Below are positions 31,224-31,345 of a stretch of 31,345 nt of DNA, in pieces (the stretch's first letter is position 1; every line of letters starts with the position of its first letter). This DNA comes from a virus, in IMG/VR virus record IMGVR_UViG_3300031688_000075, positions 1 through 31,345 of that record; one strand, 5' to 3'. The notes below the pieces were generated by a model. That model was not told the origin of the DNA and did not search any database. It saw only the letters and a program-made list of their open reading frames with translations. The position numbers and the translations under genes are program-made.

Positions 31224-31345
31224 TTAATCCTCTTTTTTAGCTAAATCGACTATAATACCTGTTACAATACCTATTGCAATTACCTCGGTAGTTTGACTTT
31301 TGTACTTTCTCAAGTGAGAGTGGTAGCCCCCGCGCGGGGGGGGGC
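31224..31345 (-). CDS. Possible 3' end of a leftward gene cut by the window edge
   Basis: On the minus strand a frame open from the right edge ends at 31224-31226. Its last residues, KYKSQTTEVIAIGIVTG then IIVDLAKKED, look like a membrane-associated helix with a charged end, better than chance. It would end upstream of the late promoter and so belong to another transcript. A TTG at 31313 could be an internal start, giving 29 aa. The GC palindrome at the edge may be an assembly artefact, so the upstream part is uncertain. Confidence 0.35.
   Translation of the reverse strand, partial: PPPRGGYHSHLRKYKSQTTEVIAIGIVTGIIVDLAKKED
31326..31345. other. GC palindrome at the window end
   Basis: The last 20 bases are only G and C: CCCCCGCGCGGGGG (31327-31340) is a perfect 14-bp palindrome, followed by four G and a C. 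Nothing else in this AT-rich genome resembles it. It is either a real hairpin or a sequencing or assembly artefact at a contig end. Confidence 0.6.

Overview
This window is most of the genome of a tailed, double-stranded DNA bacteriophage. It has a T7-like replication module, a portal/terminase/HK97-type head module and large internal virion proteins, which suggests a short-tailed (podovirus-like) phage. The set of genes (primase-helicase, Tyr-type PolA polymerase, 5'-3' exonuclease, endonuclease VII, class II B12-dependent ribonucleotide reductase, metallophosphoesterase) recalls marine podoviruses of the SIO1/cobavirus kind. Host and taxon are inference, since no host marker is visible. No integrase, repressor, tRNA, CRISPR array, insertion sequence or RNA polymerase gene was seen. 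The left edge cuts a gene and so probably does the right edge, so the genome is incomplete here.

Layout. The left arm (1-10870) is transcribed rightward. It runs from a partial CobS/MoxR-type AAA+ ATPase through three small ORFs to primase-helicase, DNA polymerase, a probable single-strand binding protein, exonuclease and endonuclease VII. A string of tiny, mostly translationally coupled ORFs around a metallophosphoesterase follows, then the ribonucleotide reductase, a DUF3310 protein and two more small ORFs. The right arm (10832-31138) is transcribed leftward from a promoter near 31165. In transcription order it encodes a probable small terminase, a lytic-transglycosylase-like protein, large terminase, portal, three small proteins, scaffold and major capsid protein. 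After a terminator come two fibre-like proteins, two small proteins, a 717-aa acidic protein, two tail-connector-type proteins, three internal virion proteins, an HNH-like basic protein, a candidate lysis pair and a DUF1353 protein. The two arms collide with a 39-bp overlap of coding ends at 10832-10870.

Regulation. Three near-perfect sigma70 promoters (TTGACA, 17-bp spacer, TATAAT) share an extra motif just after the -10: two on the left arm (526-554, 4685-4713) and one driving the late arm (31151-31179, minus). This points to use of host RNA polymerase. A dyad, ATAAC-N2/3-GTTAT, occurs ten times, nine of them in the first 11.2 kb. One copy overlaps the -10 of the single-strand binding protein promoter, and another lies upstream of the first promoter. 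This repeated element is the best candidate here for something undescribed.

How the genes work together. The left arm unwinds, primes and copies DNA, degrades and recycles DNA ends, resolves branched DNA and supplies deoxyribonucleotides. The right arm builds the procapsid, packages DNA, completes the tail and fibres, and carries the ejection and probable lysis proteins.
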